A program made the position numbers and the translations under genes. Below are positions 42,792 to 52,117 of a stretch of DNA of 64,000 bases, piece after piece (position 1 is the first letter of the stretch; the number at the start of each line of letters is the position of its first letter). This stretch comes from CAZWSC01 sp964636385. Its GTDB lineage: Bacteria; Eisenbacteria; RBG-16-71-46; CAIMUX01. The stretch is taken from NCBI GenBank assembly GCA_964636385.1, contig CAZWSC010000078.1, positions 57,009-121,008 of the forward strand, written 5' to 3'. The notes under the pieces were generated by a model that made no database searches, was not told the DNA's origin, and saw nothing but the letters and a program-made list of their open reading frames with translations.

Positions 42792-43397
42792 ATGATACCA
42801 CAGGAGTTGGACAATCAGGCTGCCGGATACGCGCGCTGCTACAAACTCGGTCTGATGGGCAGCCACGGTGTGGGCAAGACCACCCTCTGTTTCGAACTGG
42901 CTGCGAGGCTCAAGCGGCGGGATCTTGCCGTGGACATGGTGAAGGAGGTGGCCCGAAGCTGCCCGCTTCCACTGAACCAGGCCACCACTGTGGATGCCCA
43001 GTCGTGGATCCTGTACACGCAGATGGCGAGGGAGATCGAAACCGCACGGGGCCAGGATGTCCTGGTCTGCGACCGGAGCGTCCTGGATAACTACGCCTAT
43101 CTGGCGGTGAAATTCGGACGCCTGCCGCATCTGGATCCCATGGTGGCCGACTGGATCTCCACATACAGCCTCCTGGTGATGGTCCCTGTCACGGACGGGC
43201 CCCGGTTCGACGGTGTGCGGGATACGGACCGGGCGTTCCAGCTTCGGATAGAAGAGGTGATCGAGGACCTTGTGCGGAGATTTCACGTCCAGCCTCTACG
43301 CCTGGCCCGGGATGACCGGGAAGGCTGGGTGGACCAGGTGCTGGATGCCGTTCCCGTACACAGCCGCCAGCTTCCACTGTTCGGAGATCATCGATGA
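42792..43397 (+). CDS. P-loop ATPase/kinase of the AAA_28/NadR-like type
   Basis: Small nucleotide-binding protein of 201 residues. Walker A GSHGVGKTTL at ~23-32 (GxxxxGKT), a Walker-B-like VLVCDRSVLDNYAYLA (~90-105) and VPVTDGPRFDGVRDTDRAFQ, typical of the AAA_28 group with nicotinamide-riboside-kinase-like or unknown small-molecule kinases. The start is uncertain: ATG 42792 has no ribosome-binding site and lies only 17 bp from the divergent rhomboid start. The stop overlaps the ATG of the SMR-type transporter by 4 bp. Substrate unknown; the coupled membrane protein may export or import it. Confidence 0.82.
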   Translation: MIPQELDNQAAGYARCYKLGLMGSHGVGKTTLCFELAARLKRRDLAVDMVKEVARSCPLPLNQATTVDAQSWILYTQMAREIETARGQDVLVCDRSVLDNYAYLAVKFGRLPHLDPMVADWISTYSLLVMVPVTDGPRFDGVRDTDRAFQLRIEEVIEDLVRRFHVQPLRLARDDREGWVDQVLDAVPVHSRQLPLFGDHR

Positions 43398-43762
43398 GCC
43401 GCTATCTGCCCCAGGTGTTCCTGCTCTCGGCGCTCGTGCTGAATGCGACCGCGAACATCCTCATCAAGTATTCCGCCACCAGGATTCCCGGGCTTCCACA
43501 GGATGCCGGCAGAGGGGCGCATCTGATGGCGCTGCTGCAGCCGGCCTTCATACTGGGGCTTGCCCTTTTCGCCATGAACGTATTCGCCTACCAGGCGGCC
43601 CTGCGGACCCTGAAGCTGTCGGTGGCTTATCCGATCATGGTGTCCGGTGGCTACCTGATCATCCTCATGGTTTCCTGGTTTCTCTTCAACGAACGGTTGA
43701 ATCCGGCGCAGTACGCGGGTATCGGACTGATCCTCGGCGGCATCTGGCTGGTCGTAAGGTAG
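43394..43762 (+). CDS. SMR/EamA-type four-helix transporter
   Basis: Small membrane protein of 122 residues with four helices, in the DMT superfamily like EmrE/ArnF: SRYLPQVFLLSALVLNATANILIKYSA, GLALFAMNVFAYQAALRTL, SVAYPIMVSGGYLIILM and WFLFNERLNPAQYAGIGLILGGIWLV. The EmrE membrane glutamate of helix 1 is not present at the expected place, so proton-coupled drug efflux is doubtful; ArnE/F-like flipping of a lipid-linked substrate is another possibility. ATGA overlap with the P-loop kinase gene implies coupled translation. Ends 10 bp before the convergent GT-C gene. Confidence 0.85.
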   Translation: MSRYLPQVFLLSALVLNATANILIKYSATRIPGLPQDAGRGAHLMALLQPAFILGLALFAMNVFAYQAALRTLKLSVAYPIMVSGGYLIILMVSWFLFNERLNPAQYAGIGLILGGIWLVVR

Positions 43763-43772
43763 GAACTGGCCG

Positions 43773-45074
43773 TCATCGATCCCTGCCGCGCAGCGCGCCC
43801 TCTCCGATCAGGACCATGAGAGGCTCCACAACCGACCGGAAGCGCATCGACACGACGTACACAAGACCAACCAGCAGGGTGCCGGCAATGGCCAGGAGCG
43901 GTACGGCATGGGCAGGCCCGCGGCAGCGGGGCAGGGCCAGCATGAACGGCACGAATATGACGAGATAGGAGATCACGATGACGGCCGCCAGCCATCCCGG
44001 CCAGGCGACGAACAGGTAGGGGCGAAAGAGCACAAAGGAGACAAAGCGGTTGCCTGCGCCCGAGACCGCCTTCGCCGGTTCGTCCTTCACGAACTGCAGC
44101 CCCATTCGGTAGAGTTTTCGGTCGCGCTCCGCCTCGGTGAGGCCGCGCCACATCTGCTGCTCCGATTCGGGCATCCGCGTGAAGAAGCGGGGCAGAACGA
44201 GGATGTCGCCGCTGCCGAACGGGTTGTTTCCCATGTAGAAGTTGAAGCCGCCGTTCAGCGCCACTGGTACGAGCCTGCCGTGGACGCGATGATTGCGTAC
44301 AGTCCAGGGGACCAGTACAATCGCGGCCACGACTGTGGCAAGCAGGTAACCCTTCCAGTGCCCGAATCGTCGCAGTCCGGGCAGAAGCAGAAGGACACCC
44401 CAGAGAGCCCAGATGATCGCGTGAGAGGGGCGTGTCAGGAGCAGGCATCCCAGGACCACACCGGTCAGCAGATGCGACACTTTGCCGGCTGAGGCGGCGG
44501 CAAGGGATCGCAGCATGAAAGCCGTGAGCAGGACGAGTAGAAAGGTCTCCAGGGTCTGTGTATATGCCTGGGCCACATGCCCGAGAGCCGGCGGATAGAC
44601 GGCGTATGTGGCCGCTGCGCAGAGTCCCGGATGCCTGCGGATCCATCTGCCGAGTGGCTCGATGAAGGATTTGCGCGGATCGGTGCCCGCCTGGCCCCAT
44701 ACGAGTTCGCCGCTCCGCGCCAGGATCAGGACTGTGAGTGTTCCCAGCAGAAGATTCAGGATCTGCGCAAGGAGCATTGCAGTCTGGGCGGAGCCGCCCG
44801 ACAGGGCCAGGAGCCCTGAGAGGATCCAGGGATACAGCGGGGGCAGGAACGATCCGACCACGGGGGCCGGAAACAGCCCATACCAGTCGAATGCGAAGCC
44901 GGTTCCGTGATGGATGCTCAGGGCTGTCTGCCACGGCTCTCCCGTCGGGGATGCGAGTCCGGCGGCGTTGAACGCCACGATGCCAGCCAGACGGGCGAGG
45001 AAGGCCGTCAGCAGAATGTACACGAGGATTCCGGCCCGGCGCGGGCCTGGGTATTCGGAAGCAGGCGTTCTCAT
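43773..45074 (-). CDS. GT-C membrane glycosyltransferase (second copy)
   Basis: Polytopic glycosyltransferase of the same GT-C type as the protein at 36357: first-loop sequence GTGFAFDWYGLFP...SFLPPLYPWILSGLLALSGG, repeating hydrophobic helices QILNLLLGTLTVLILARSGE, VLVPWTVRNHRVHG and the extracytoplasmic GGFNFYMGNNPFGSGDI. ATG 45074 gives 433 residues; the longer frame to 45170 crosses the downstream terminator of the subtilisin gene and is rejected. The two GT-C proteins share layout (PPLYP, PWTVR motifs) but are diverged. Likely uses a polyprenyl-phosphate sugar; acceptor unknown. Confidence 0.82.
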   Translation of the reverse strand: MRTPASEYPGPRRAGILVYILLTAFLARLAGIVAFNAAGLASPTGEPWQTALSIHHGTGFAFDWYGLFPAPVVGSFLPPLYPWILSGLLALSGGSAQTAMLLAQILNLLLGTLTVLILARSGELVWGQAGTDPRKSFIEPLGRWIRRHPGLCAAATYAVYPPALGHVAQAYTQTLETFLLVLLTAFMLRSLAAASAGKVSHLLTGVVLGCLLLTRPSHAIIWALWGVLLLLPGLRRFGHWKGYLLATVVAAIVLVPWTVRNHRVHGRLVPVALNGGFNFYMGNNPFGSGDILVLPRFFTRMPESEQQMWRGLTEAERDRKLYRMGLQFVKDEPAKAVSGAGNRFVSFVLFRPYLFVAWPGWLAAVIVISYLVIFVPFMLALPRCRGPAHAVPLLAIAGTLLVGLVYVVSMRFRSVVEPLMVLIGEGALRGRDR

Positions 45075-45129
45075 GATCGCCGGCAGTCTAGGTGGATCCG
45101 TTGCGCCGGACAAGGATCGATCATAAGGG

Positions 45130-45159
45130 ACGGCCCCCCCGCCTGCGCGGGGGGGCCGT
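45130..45159 (-). terminator. strong GC hairpin after the subtilisin-like gene
   Basis: Perfect 13-bp stem with a CTGC tetraloop: ACGGCCCCCCCGC (45130-45142) and its complement at 45147-45159. It lies ~78 bp after the protease stop on the minus strand. No T-run follows, so it may act as a Rho-type or U-less terminator, or an mRNA 3' end stabiliser. Confidence 0.6.
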
Positions 45160-45236
45160 TCGGGCCACACGGTTCAAAGGCCGAGGCCTTCACACCGAGG
45201 TTGAGGGCCCACTGTCATAAGCACCAGCCGTTGCGG

Positions 45237-48143
45237 CTACCTCAGAATCGTCATCTGACGGCTCTGCTCGAACGCGCCGGCCTTCAGGCGGTAGAAGTAC
45301 ATGCCGGAGCCAACACTGCGGCCCTGGTCATCCCGGCCGTCCCACTCGAGGGCGTGCGAACCGGAAGTCAGGGGAGCGTCCAGCAGTGTCCTGACCAGTC
45401 TGCCGGATGCGTCAAAGATCTGCAGCGTGGCGTCCGCGGGATTGCTCAGGCTGAATCTGATCTCCGTGCCCGTTTCCCGTCCGCTGAACGGGTTGGGCGA
45501 GTTCTGCGACAGGCTTGCGTACGGCCGGAAGAGGCCATCCACACTGGTCGCCAGGGGCGCGAACACCTCGACGGAGAAGTCGTCGACAGCCCCCTCCACC
45601 AGGCCCTGGGACCCAAGGTCGCAGGCGACGAAGCGCATCATGACCTGGTCGGTCAGGTCCACATAGTCGCTCACGTCGATGTTGACCTCCTGCCACCAGT
45701 TCTCGCTTCCCGGAATCCGCTCGACCGGCTCCCACGTGACGCCGCCGTCGTCGGAGATGTCGATGACGAAGTCGTCATCCGCAGCGTTTCCACTCTGTGA
45801 CCACCAGCGATGGTAGGTGATGAAGGCGCGCTCGACGCCGCTGAAGTCAAAGATCGGCGTCAGAAGGGTCGTGCAGCCCTCGTCCACATCGTTGTAGCCT
45901 GCGCCCTGCCCCGGTGTGTGCTGGCCGGTGACGTAGCACTTGACTCCGGGATCGGGCGTGTGGTCCTGCGACGGCTGAAGCTGATGGCCGTTCCATTCGG
46001 TTCCGACCGGGTTAACACGTTCCCAGTGCCCGGTAGTGGCATCGTCGCCGGGGATACCCATGGTCCAGCTGGGATCGCCCGGATCCTCGCACTCGTAGTT
46101 GTAGATCTCGTCGGTGATGAAGAGGGAGTGGAAGGTTAGAGGGGCGCCGAAAGGCTCTATCGACATCAGGCCGATGCCGTCCCAGGCCTTCAGGTAGAAG
46201 TCGATCTTCGTGCCTGATGGCTGCCCGGGGATGTTGAACGAGTAGACGTCTCCGACACCGAATATGGTGCTCTCCTGCCACTGCCCGTTGTTGACGCGGT
46301 GGTAGATCTTGACTTCCTGCACCGTGCTGTAGTCGGTGACGGTGGCCGAGATGCTGTACGGACCGGCCGTGTCCTTTGTGAAGCCGTGGCCGGTCACATC
46401 GCTGAAGAGCGGGCCCGCGATGTCGGTCAGAGCGAAGTCCTGGACCGTGATCTCCTCGGGCTCGATGATCACCTGGACATTCTGGGGAGCGAAGCCGGGC
46501 ATGGTGACCCGTGCCGTGTAGGTGTCCGGTGCAGCCACGCCGATGTAGTAGCCATCCTGGTCCGAGGAGAAGCTGTAACCCGTATCCAGGAACTGCACGT
46601 TCGCGCCCTGCAGAGGCACATTGTCGTAGCTTGCGTTGCGGACGAACCCTTCGATCTGCCCGAAGCCCGTCATGGCCGCCTGGACTGCAGCATATGCGTC
46701 CACCATGCCCCAGCCGTAGGTGTTGTCCTCACCTGTCGTCCCGAGATCGCGCGCCGTCTCCATCAGGATGTTCTTGATGGTGTCGACATCGAGGTTGGGA
46801 TTTGCCTGGCGCATGAGGGCCACGATACCGGCCACGTGCGGGCCGGCCATCGATGTGCCGCTCCAGCCCCCCTGGTAACCGCCCCCGGGAACCGATGAGT
46901 AGACGTTCACGCCGGGTGCGACCACCTCGGGCTTGATCTTCTGCTCGGGCGGGACGTTGCAGGCCGTCGGGCCGCGACTGGAGAAGTTGGCGATCGGGTA
47001 GGGCCAGTTGTAATCGGTGGCGTTGATCGCGCCCACCGAGAAGGCGTTGGTGAGGGTGGTTGCCCTGTCGGCAGGAGAGCGGTGCGACTGGCTGCCCGGG
47101 CCTTCGTTCCCCGCCGACCAGGTCAGGACGACCCCTGCGGCCTCGCAGTTGTCCATGGCGTTCCACCAGCGGGAGTCGCAGCTGGTGTAGCCGGGGAAGT
47201 TCTGGTTCACACCCCATGAGTTCTGCACCACGTCGGGAACGTCGTCGATGGTGTTCGGGTCCCCGTCGGGATTGGCGAACCACTGGAGGCACGTGATGAT
47301 CGAGTTGTCGAACGCGCCGCCCGTGCCCTGGTTGATGGCGTTGGTCGAGATCCACTTGGCGCCCCAGGCCACGCCGATCGTGTCATCGGGGGCCAACCCG
47401 CCGATGGTTCCCATCACGTGTGTGCCATGTCCGTGATAGTCCGCCGGGAACTGGGAACCGTATCCCAGGACATCCAGCCACGCATGCTGCCAGGGAACTG
47501 CGCCGCCGTAACCGCGCCACTTGGTGTTCAGCGCCGGGTGATTGCCGTCGACACCTGTGTCCAGACAGGCGATGATCCTGCCCTCGCCGGTGAAGCCAAG
47601 CTCGTACCAGACTTCGGGTGCGCGCAGGGCCCGGACACCGGGAGTGACGCCGATACCGCGCATGACCCCGGCACCTTCCTCTCCCGTGTCCCACGCCGCC
47701 GACTCGATCGGCTCGATAAGCTCCACCTCGAAGTTGATTTCGATCAGGCCGACGTCATCCCTTTCGGCGATCTGCTCGATGACTGCGGGGAGTGCGTAGA
47801 CAACCAGCATGTTGGAGATCCAGTAACTGGTGTAGCCGATGACGCCGCCGGAGCGCAGGCCGGTCTCCAGGTCGGTCTTGAGCGCGTCCTGAGTGTGCTG
47901 TACTTCCTGGAGCGCACTGATGACGGCCTGATTCCTTTCGAGACGCGTGGCGCTGCGCGACCTGAGATTCTGGTTGATCTCCTCGATGGGCGCCTGTTCT
48001 GTCATGTGGACGATAACGCTGACAGGCTGGTCGGGCGGTGTCTCGGCGATCACCTTCACCACGTCCGGGTGCAGCGTCCCGGCATGGGCAATCGACGCAG
48101 CGAGCAGGATGGCCAGCAGGCCTGCGAAGCGGACAGAATTCAT
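45237..48143 (-). CDS. secreted subtilisin-like (S8) serine protease with FlgD-like C-terminal domain
   Basis: Exported protease, 968 residues. Signal peptide 1-21; inhibitor-I9-like propeptide ~40-145; S8 domain with catalytic Asp ~195 (IIACLDTGVDGNHPAL), His ~239 (YHGHGTHVMGTI), oxyanion Asn ~346 (WSAGNEGPG) and Ser ~431 (GTSMAGPHVAGIVALM). A carboxypeptidase-regulatory-like beta domain follows (~500-560, GFVRNASYDNVPLQGANVQF), then a jelly-roll-like region, and the sorting-type domain from ~880: SQNSPNPFSG...ATLQIFDASGRLVRT...WDGRDDQGRSVGSGMYFY. Monocistronic, with an extended -10 promoter ~175 bp upstream and a strong hairpin downstream. Catalytic class is certain. Confidence 0.95.
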   Translation of the reverse strand: MNSVRFAGLLAILLAASIAHAGTLHPDVVKVIAETPPDQPVSVIVHMTEQAPIEEINQNLRSRSATRLERNQAVISALQEVQHTQDALKTDLETGLRSGGVIGYTSYWISNMLVVYALPAVIEQIAERDDVGLIEINFEVELIEPIESAAWDTGEEGAGVMRGIGVTPGVRALRAPEVWYELGFTGEGRIIACLDTGVDGNHPALNTKWRGYGGAVPWQHAWLDVLGYGSQFPADYHGHGTHVMGTIGGLAPDDTIGVAWGAKWISTNAINQGTGGAFDNSIITCLQWFANPDGDPNTIDDVPDVVQNSWGVNQNFPGYTSCDSRWWNAMDNCEAAGVVLTWSAGNEGPGSQSHRSPADRATTLTNAFSVGAINATDYNWPYPIANFSSRGPTACNVPPEQKIKPEVVAPGVNVYSSVPGGGYQGGWSGTSMAGPHVAGIVALMRQANPNLDVDTIKNILMETARDLGTTGEDNTYGWGMVDAYAAVQAAMTGFGQIEGFVRNASYDNVPLQGANVQFLDTGYSFSSDQDGYYIGVAAPDTYTARVTMPGFAPQNVQVIIEPEEITVQDFALTDIAGPLFSDVTGHGFTKDTAGPYSISATVTDYSTVQEVKIYHRVNNGQWQESTIFGVGDVYSFNIPGQPSGTKIDFYLKAWDGIGLMSIEPFGAPLTFHSLFITDEIYNYECEDPGDPSWTMGIPGDDATTGHWERVNPVGTEWNGHQLQPSQDHTPDPGVKCYVTGQHTPGQGAGYNDVDEGCTTLLTPIFDFSGVERAFITYHRWWSQSGNAADDDFVIDISDDGGVTWEPVERIPGSENWWQEVNIDVSDYVDLTDQVMMRFVACDLGSQGLVEGAVDDFSVEVFAPLATSVDGLFRPYASLSQNSPNPFSGRETGTEIRFSLSNPADATLQIFDASGRLVRTLLDAPLTSGSHALEWDGRDDQGRSVGSGMYFYRLKAGAFEQSRQMTILR

Positions 48144-48317
48144 GATCTCCTCCTCCTCTCAGGGGATCCGATCGATCTGGCAGATGCTCCAAACCTCATG
48201 TAATAGTGCTCCATACCGCTTCAGCCGGTACGGATCTCGTCTTCCGGGGTCACTGGGGAGCATGACAGCGGGGACCGCAGTTGTGCGACGCGATGCACGG
48301 CATAAGCGACAAGATGC

Positions 48318-48326
48318 ATTGTAACA
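48318..48326 (-). promoter_or_regulatory. extended -10 promoter of the subtilisin-like gene
   Basis: Minus strand TGTTACAAT: TACAAT (5 of 6 match) preceded by TGn; no good -35. The layout (extended -10, long leader) matches the promoter of the C25 peptidase gene. Confidence 0.4.
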
Positions 48327-48441
48327 CATCGGGGGGATCGAGTCGCGTGCAGAGTTCACGCCGGTGACGGCTTACGGAGAAGCCATCCGACTCGGTGAGA
48401 CTGGGATGGGCGGGTTCTTCACCAGCAGGGGAGAGCTCGAA

Positions 48442-48472
48442 GGCGGCCACGGGAGTGTCTCCCGCAGCCGCC
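48442..48472 (-). terminator. hairpin after rocD
   Basis: GGCGGC/GCCGCC outer stem, one CA/CA internal mismatch, CGGGAG/CTCCCG inner stem and TGT loop. Starts 32 bp past the rocD stop on the minus strand; no T-run. Confidence 0.5.
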
Positions 48473-48503
48473 CGGAGCGAAGGCGCGAACTTCGCAACCC
48501 TTG

Positions 48504-49721
48504 TCAGGCGAGTGCCTTGCGGACCCGCTCAAGGATCCAGTCGATCTCCTCCCGAGTGATGACCAGGGGCGGCGCGAACCGGATCACCTGCTCATGAGTC
48601 TCCTTGCACAGAATCCCGAGGTTGCGCAGGCGCTCGCAGAACGGCCGGGCCGGACCGGACTCCTTCCTGATGACCACCCCGAGGAGTAATCCCCGTCCGC
48701 GGATCTGCTCGACGTGCGGGGATTGGATCTCCCAGAGCCCGGAGCTGAAACGGGCGCCAAGCTCGGCGGAGCGTTCCACAAGCTTCTCCTCGACCATCAC
48801 CCGGATCGCCGCCCTCGCCACCGCGCATCCGAGCGGATTGCCACCGAATGTCGATCCGTGATCGCCCGGGCGGAACACGCCCAGGATCTCCTTCCGCGAA
48901 GCCACGGCGGACACGGGATACACGCCGCCACCGAGGGCCTTGCCCATGATCACCATGTCCGGATCCCCGATCCCCTCCCACTCGCAGCAGAAGAGGCGGC
49001 CCGTGCGGCCGAACCCGGTCTGGATCTCGTCGTCGATCCACAGGATGTTGTTCCTGCGGCAGATGTCGAATGTGCCCTTCAGGTAGCCGTCAGGGGGAAC
49101 GATGACGCCGCCCTCGCCCTGGATCGGCTCGAGGAGGAATCCAGCGGTGTTGGGGGTGATCGCCTTCTCGAATGCATCCAGGTCGCCGTAGGGGACGATC
49201 CTGAAGCCGGGCGCGAATGGGCCGAAGCCTTCCCGGTACTGCTCTTCGCTGCTGAATCCGACTATGGTGGTGGTGCGGCCGTGGAAGTTGTTCTCGAGTA
49301 CGATGATCTCCGCCTTGTCCTCGGGGATCCCCTTGATCCCGTACGCCCACTTCCGGCATGCCTTGATCGCCGTTTCCACGGCCTCGGCGCCGGTGTTCAT
49401 CGGGAGGATCATCTCCTGGCCCGTCAGCTCCGACAGCTCCTTCAGGAACGGCCCCATCTGGTCGTTGTGAAAAGCCCGGGAGGTGAGGGTTACACGGCCT
49501 GCCTGCTCCACCAGGGCCTGGATGATCGCCGGATGCCTGTGGCCCTGGTTGAGGGCCGAGTATGCGGAGAGGCAGTCCATATACTTGTTGCCGTCCGCAT
49601 CCCAGACCCAGACACCCTCTCCGCGCTCGATCACCACGTCGAGCGGATGGTAGTTGTGAGCACCGAATGTCTCGGCAATGTGAATGAGTTCCGAACTGCG
49701 GGTCTTTGCCGCCTGGCTCAT
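48504..49721 (-). CDS. rocD: ornithine--oxo-acid aminotransferase
   Basis: PLP class-III aminotransferase converting ornithine and 2-oxoglutarate to glutamate semialdehyde and glutamate. RocD-type signatures: AHNYHPLDVVIERGEGVWVWD, YMDCLSAYSALNQGHRHP, MNTGAEAVETAIK, FHGRTTTIVGFS, LLEPIQGEGGVIVPPDGY, WIDDEIQTGFGRTG and the PLP lysine in IMGKALGGGVYPVSAV. 405 residues, normal length. The assignment over acetylornithine aminotransferase rests on the SAYSALNQGHRHP block. Divergent from moxR; no other arginine-catabolism gene is in the window, so it may feed proline synthesis or ornithine degradation. Confidence 0.94.
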   Translation of the reverse strand: MSQAAKTRSSELIHIAETFGAHNYHPLDVVIERGEGVWVWDADGNKYMDCLSAYSALNQGHRHPAIIQALVEQAGRVTLTSRAFHNDQMGPFLKELSELTGQEMILPMNTGAEAVETAIKACRKWAYGIKGIPEDKAEIIVLENNFHGRTTTIVGFSSEEQYREGFGPFAPGFRIVPYGDLDAFEKAITPNTAGFLLEPIQGEGGVIVPPDGYLKGTFDICRRNNILWIDDEIQTGFGRTGRLFCCEWEGIGDPDMVIMGKALGGGVYPVSAVASRKEILGVFRPGDHGSTFGGNPLGCAVARAAIRVMVEEKLVERSAELGARFSSGLWEIQSPHVEQIRGRGLLLGVVIRKESGPARPFCERLRNLGILCKETHEQVIRFAPPLVITREEIDWILERVRKALA

Positions 49722-50024
49722 CTCTCCCCTCCCGTGAAAGTTGGTAGCTGCCCTGCGCCCCGGCAGGGCCAGTCCGGGCAGTCTAGACGAGCGGATGGCG
49801 GCGGGGCTACCCAGATCGGTCGCCTCTCATCGACTCTTCCGTCAGCCCGGGGGGAGCGGGGTCGAGAGCGGGGGGAACCCATTGCCCGGCAACAGGGTTG
49901 TTGGTGCGGCCTTTACAGCGCCCAGGACATCTGTTTACATCCAAAGTCCGGCTCGGGGTGTTCCCCTGGGCCTCATTCATTGTCCCGCAATCCGTTAGGA
50001 TGACACACCGAGAGGGGAAAGAGC
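49722..50024. other. divergent intergenic region rocD/moxR
   Basis: 303 bp between the divergent starts of rocD and moxR. It must carry both promoters, but I found no convincing -35/-10 pair; the best -10-like element upstream of moxR is TAGGAT near 50000 without a -35. AGAGGGGAAAG just before the moxR ATG is its ribosome-binding site. No palindrome stands out. Confidence 0.4.
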
Positions 50025-51055
<1,031 letters not shown>

Positions 51056-51059
<4 letters not shown>

Positions 51060-52051
51060 CGCCGGAGGCGCGCGTCCATGAGAACGACAGCCGCGACTTC
51101 CTGGATCCCCGGATCGTGGGGAAGCTGCAGCGCCTGGATCTCATTGCGCGCCTGGTGGTGGAGGGGTTCCTGACGGGGTTGCACAAGAGCCCCTATCACG
51201 GCTTCAGCGTCGAGTTCGCGGACTATCGCCAGTACATGCCGGGAGATCCGGTCAGGGATGTGGACTGGAAGGTCTACGCGAAGAGCGACAGGTACTACAT
51301 CAAGCAGTTCGAGGAGGAGACGAACCTGCGCGTTCACCTCCTTCTCGATACTTCCACCTCGATGCTGTTCAGGGGGGATCCCTCGGAGTTCGGACGCCGG
51401 AAGGAGAAGGTCGAAACCTCCGACCTGACCAAGCTCCGGTACGCGATCAACCTGGCGGCGGCGCTCTCGTACCTGATGATCCAGCAGCAGGACGCGGTCG
51501 GTCTGCTTCTCTTCTCAGACCGCATCCGGAAGCTGGTGCCCGCACGCAGCGCCCGTACCCACCTGCGGATCCTGCTTCGCGAGCTGGAGGTCGAGGCCCG
51601 CAGGGCGGCGGGACGGCGATCGGACGATGATGAGCCGCGGGGGACGCGAATCGGCCGCTGCCTGAGCGAGCTCGCAGAGCGTATTCCGCGCAGGGGCCTG
51701 ATCATCCTTCTCAGCGACATGTGGGACCCGGAGCAGAGCGCCGTTCTTGCCGCGCTGAAGCATTTCCGCTACCGCCAGCACGAGGTCGTGGTTTTCCACA
51801 TCAACGATCCGGCGGAGGCGGCCTTCCCATACCGGGAGGAGGGGATGTTCATCGACTCCGAGAGCGGAGATCGGATGAACATCCTGCCGTGGGAGCTGGC
51901 CAGGGAGTACCGGCGGAAGGTTGAGGAGCGGGCGGCGTACTACAAGCGCGGCTGTTCCGAGAATCGGATCGGGTACGAGCGCGTTCTGACATCCACGCCA
52001 TTTGACACCGCACTGCTGCGTTACCTGGAGAAGCGCCAGAGACTGCACTAG
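51056..52051 (+). CDS. DUF58 / von Willebrand factor A-like protein
   Basis: DUF58 protein of 331 residues, the usual partner of MoxR. The core signature is YRQYMPGDPVRDVDWKVYAKSDRYYIKQFEEETN (~60-95), followed by a VWA-like domain with LLLDTSTSM (D-x-S-T-S metal site) and IILLSDMWD. ATG 51056 overlaps the moxR stop by 4 bp; earlier in-frame codons lie inside moxR. It is followed after ~66 bp by the BatA-like gene. No transmembrane segment. The family is thought to assist assembly of membrane complexes or stress tolerance; function here is inferred from the operon. Confidence 0.94.
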
Positions 52052-52117
52052 CCTGGCCGGACATGAACATGAAGTACCATCAGACTGCGCTGACCTGATC
52101 AGAAGCATGGAGCCCAG

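Larger units (their letters stand above)
48144..48503. other. region between rocD and the subtilisin-like gene
   Basis: 360 bp, no gene. Contains the rocD terminator-like hairpin (48442-48472) and an extended -10 promoter for the protease (48318-48326), with a ~165-nt leader. No riboswitch-like element is recognisable. Confidence 0.55.
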
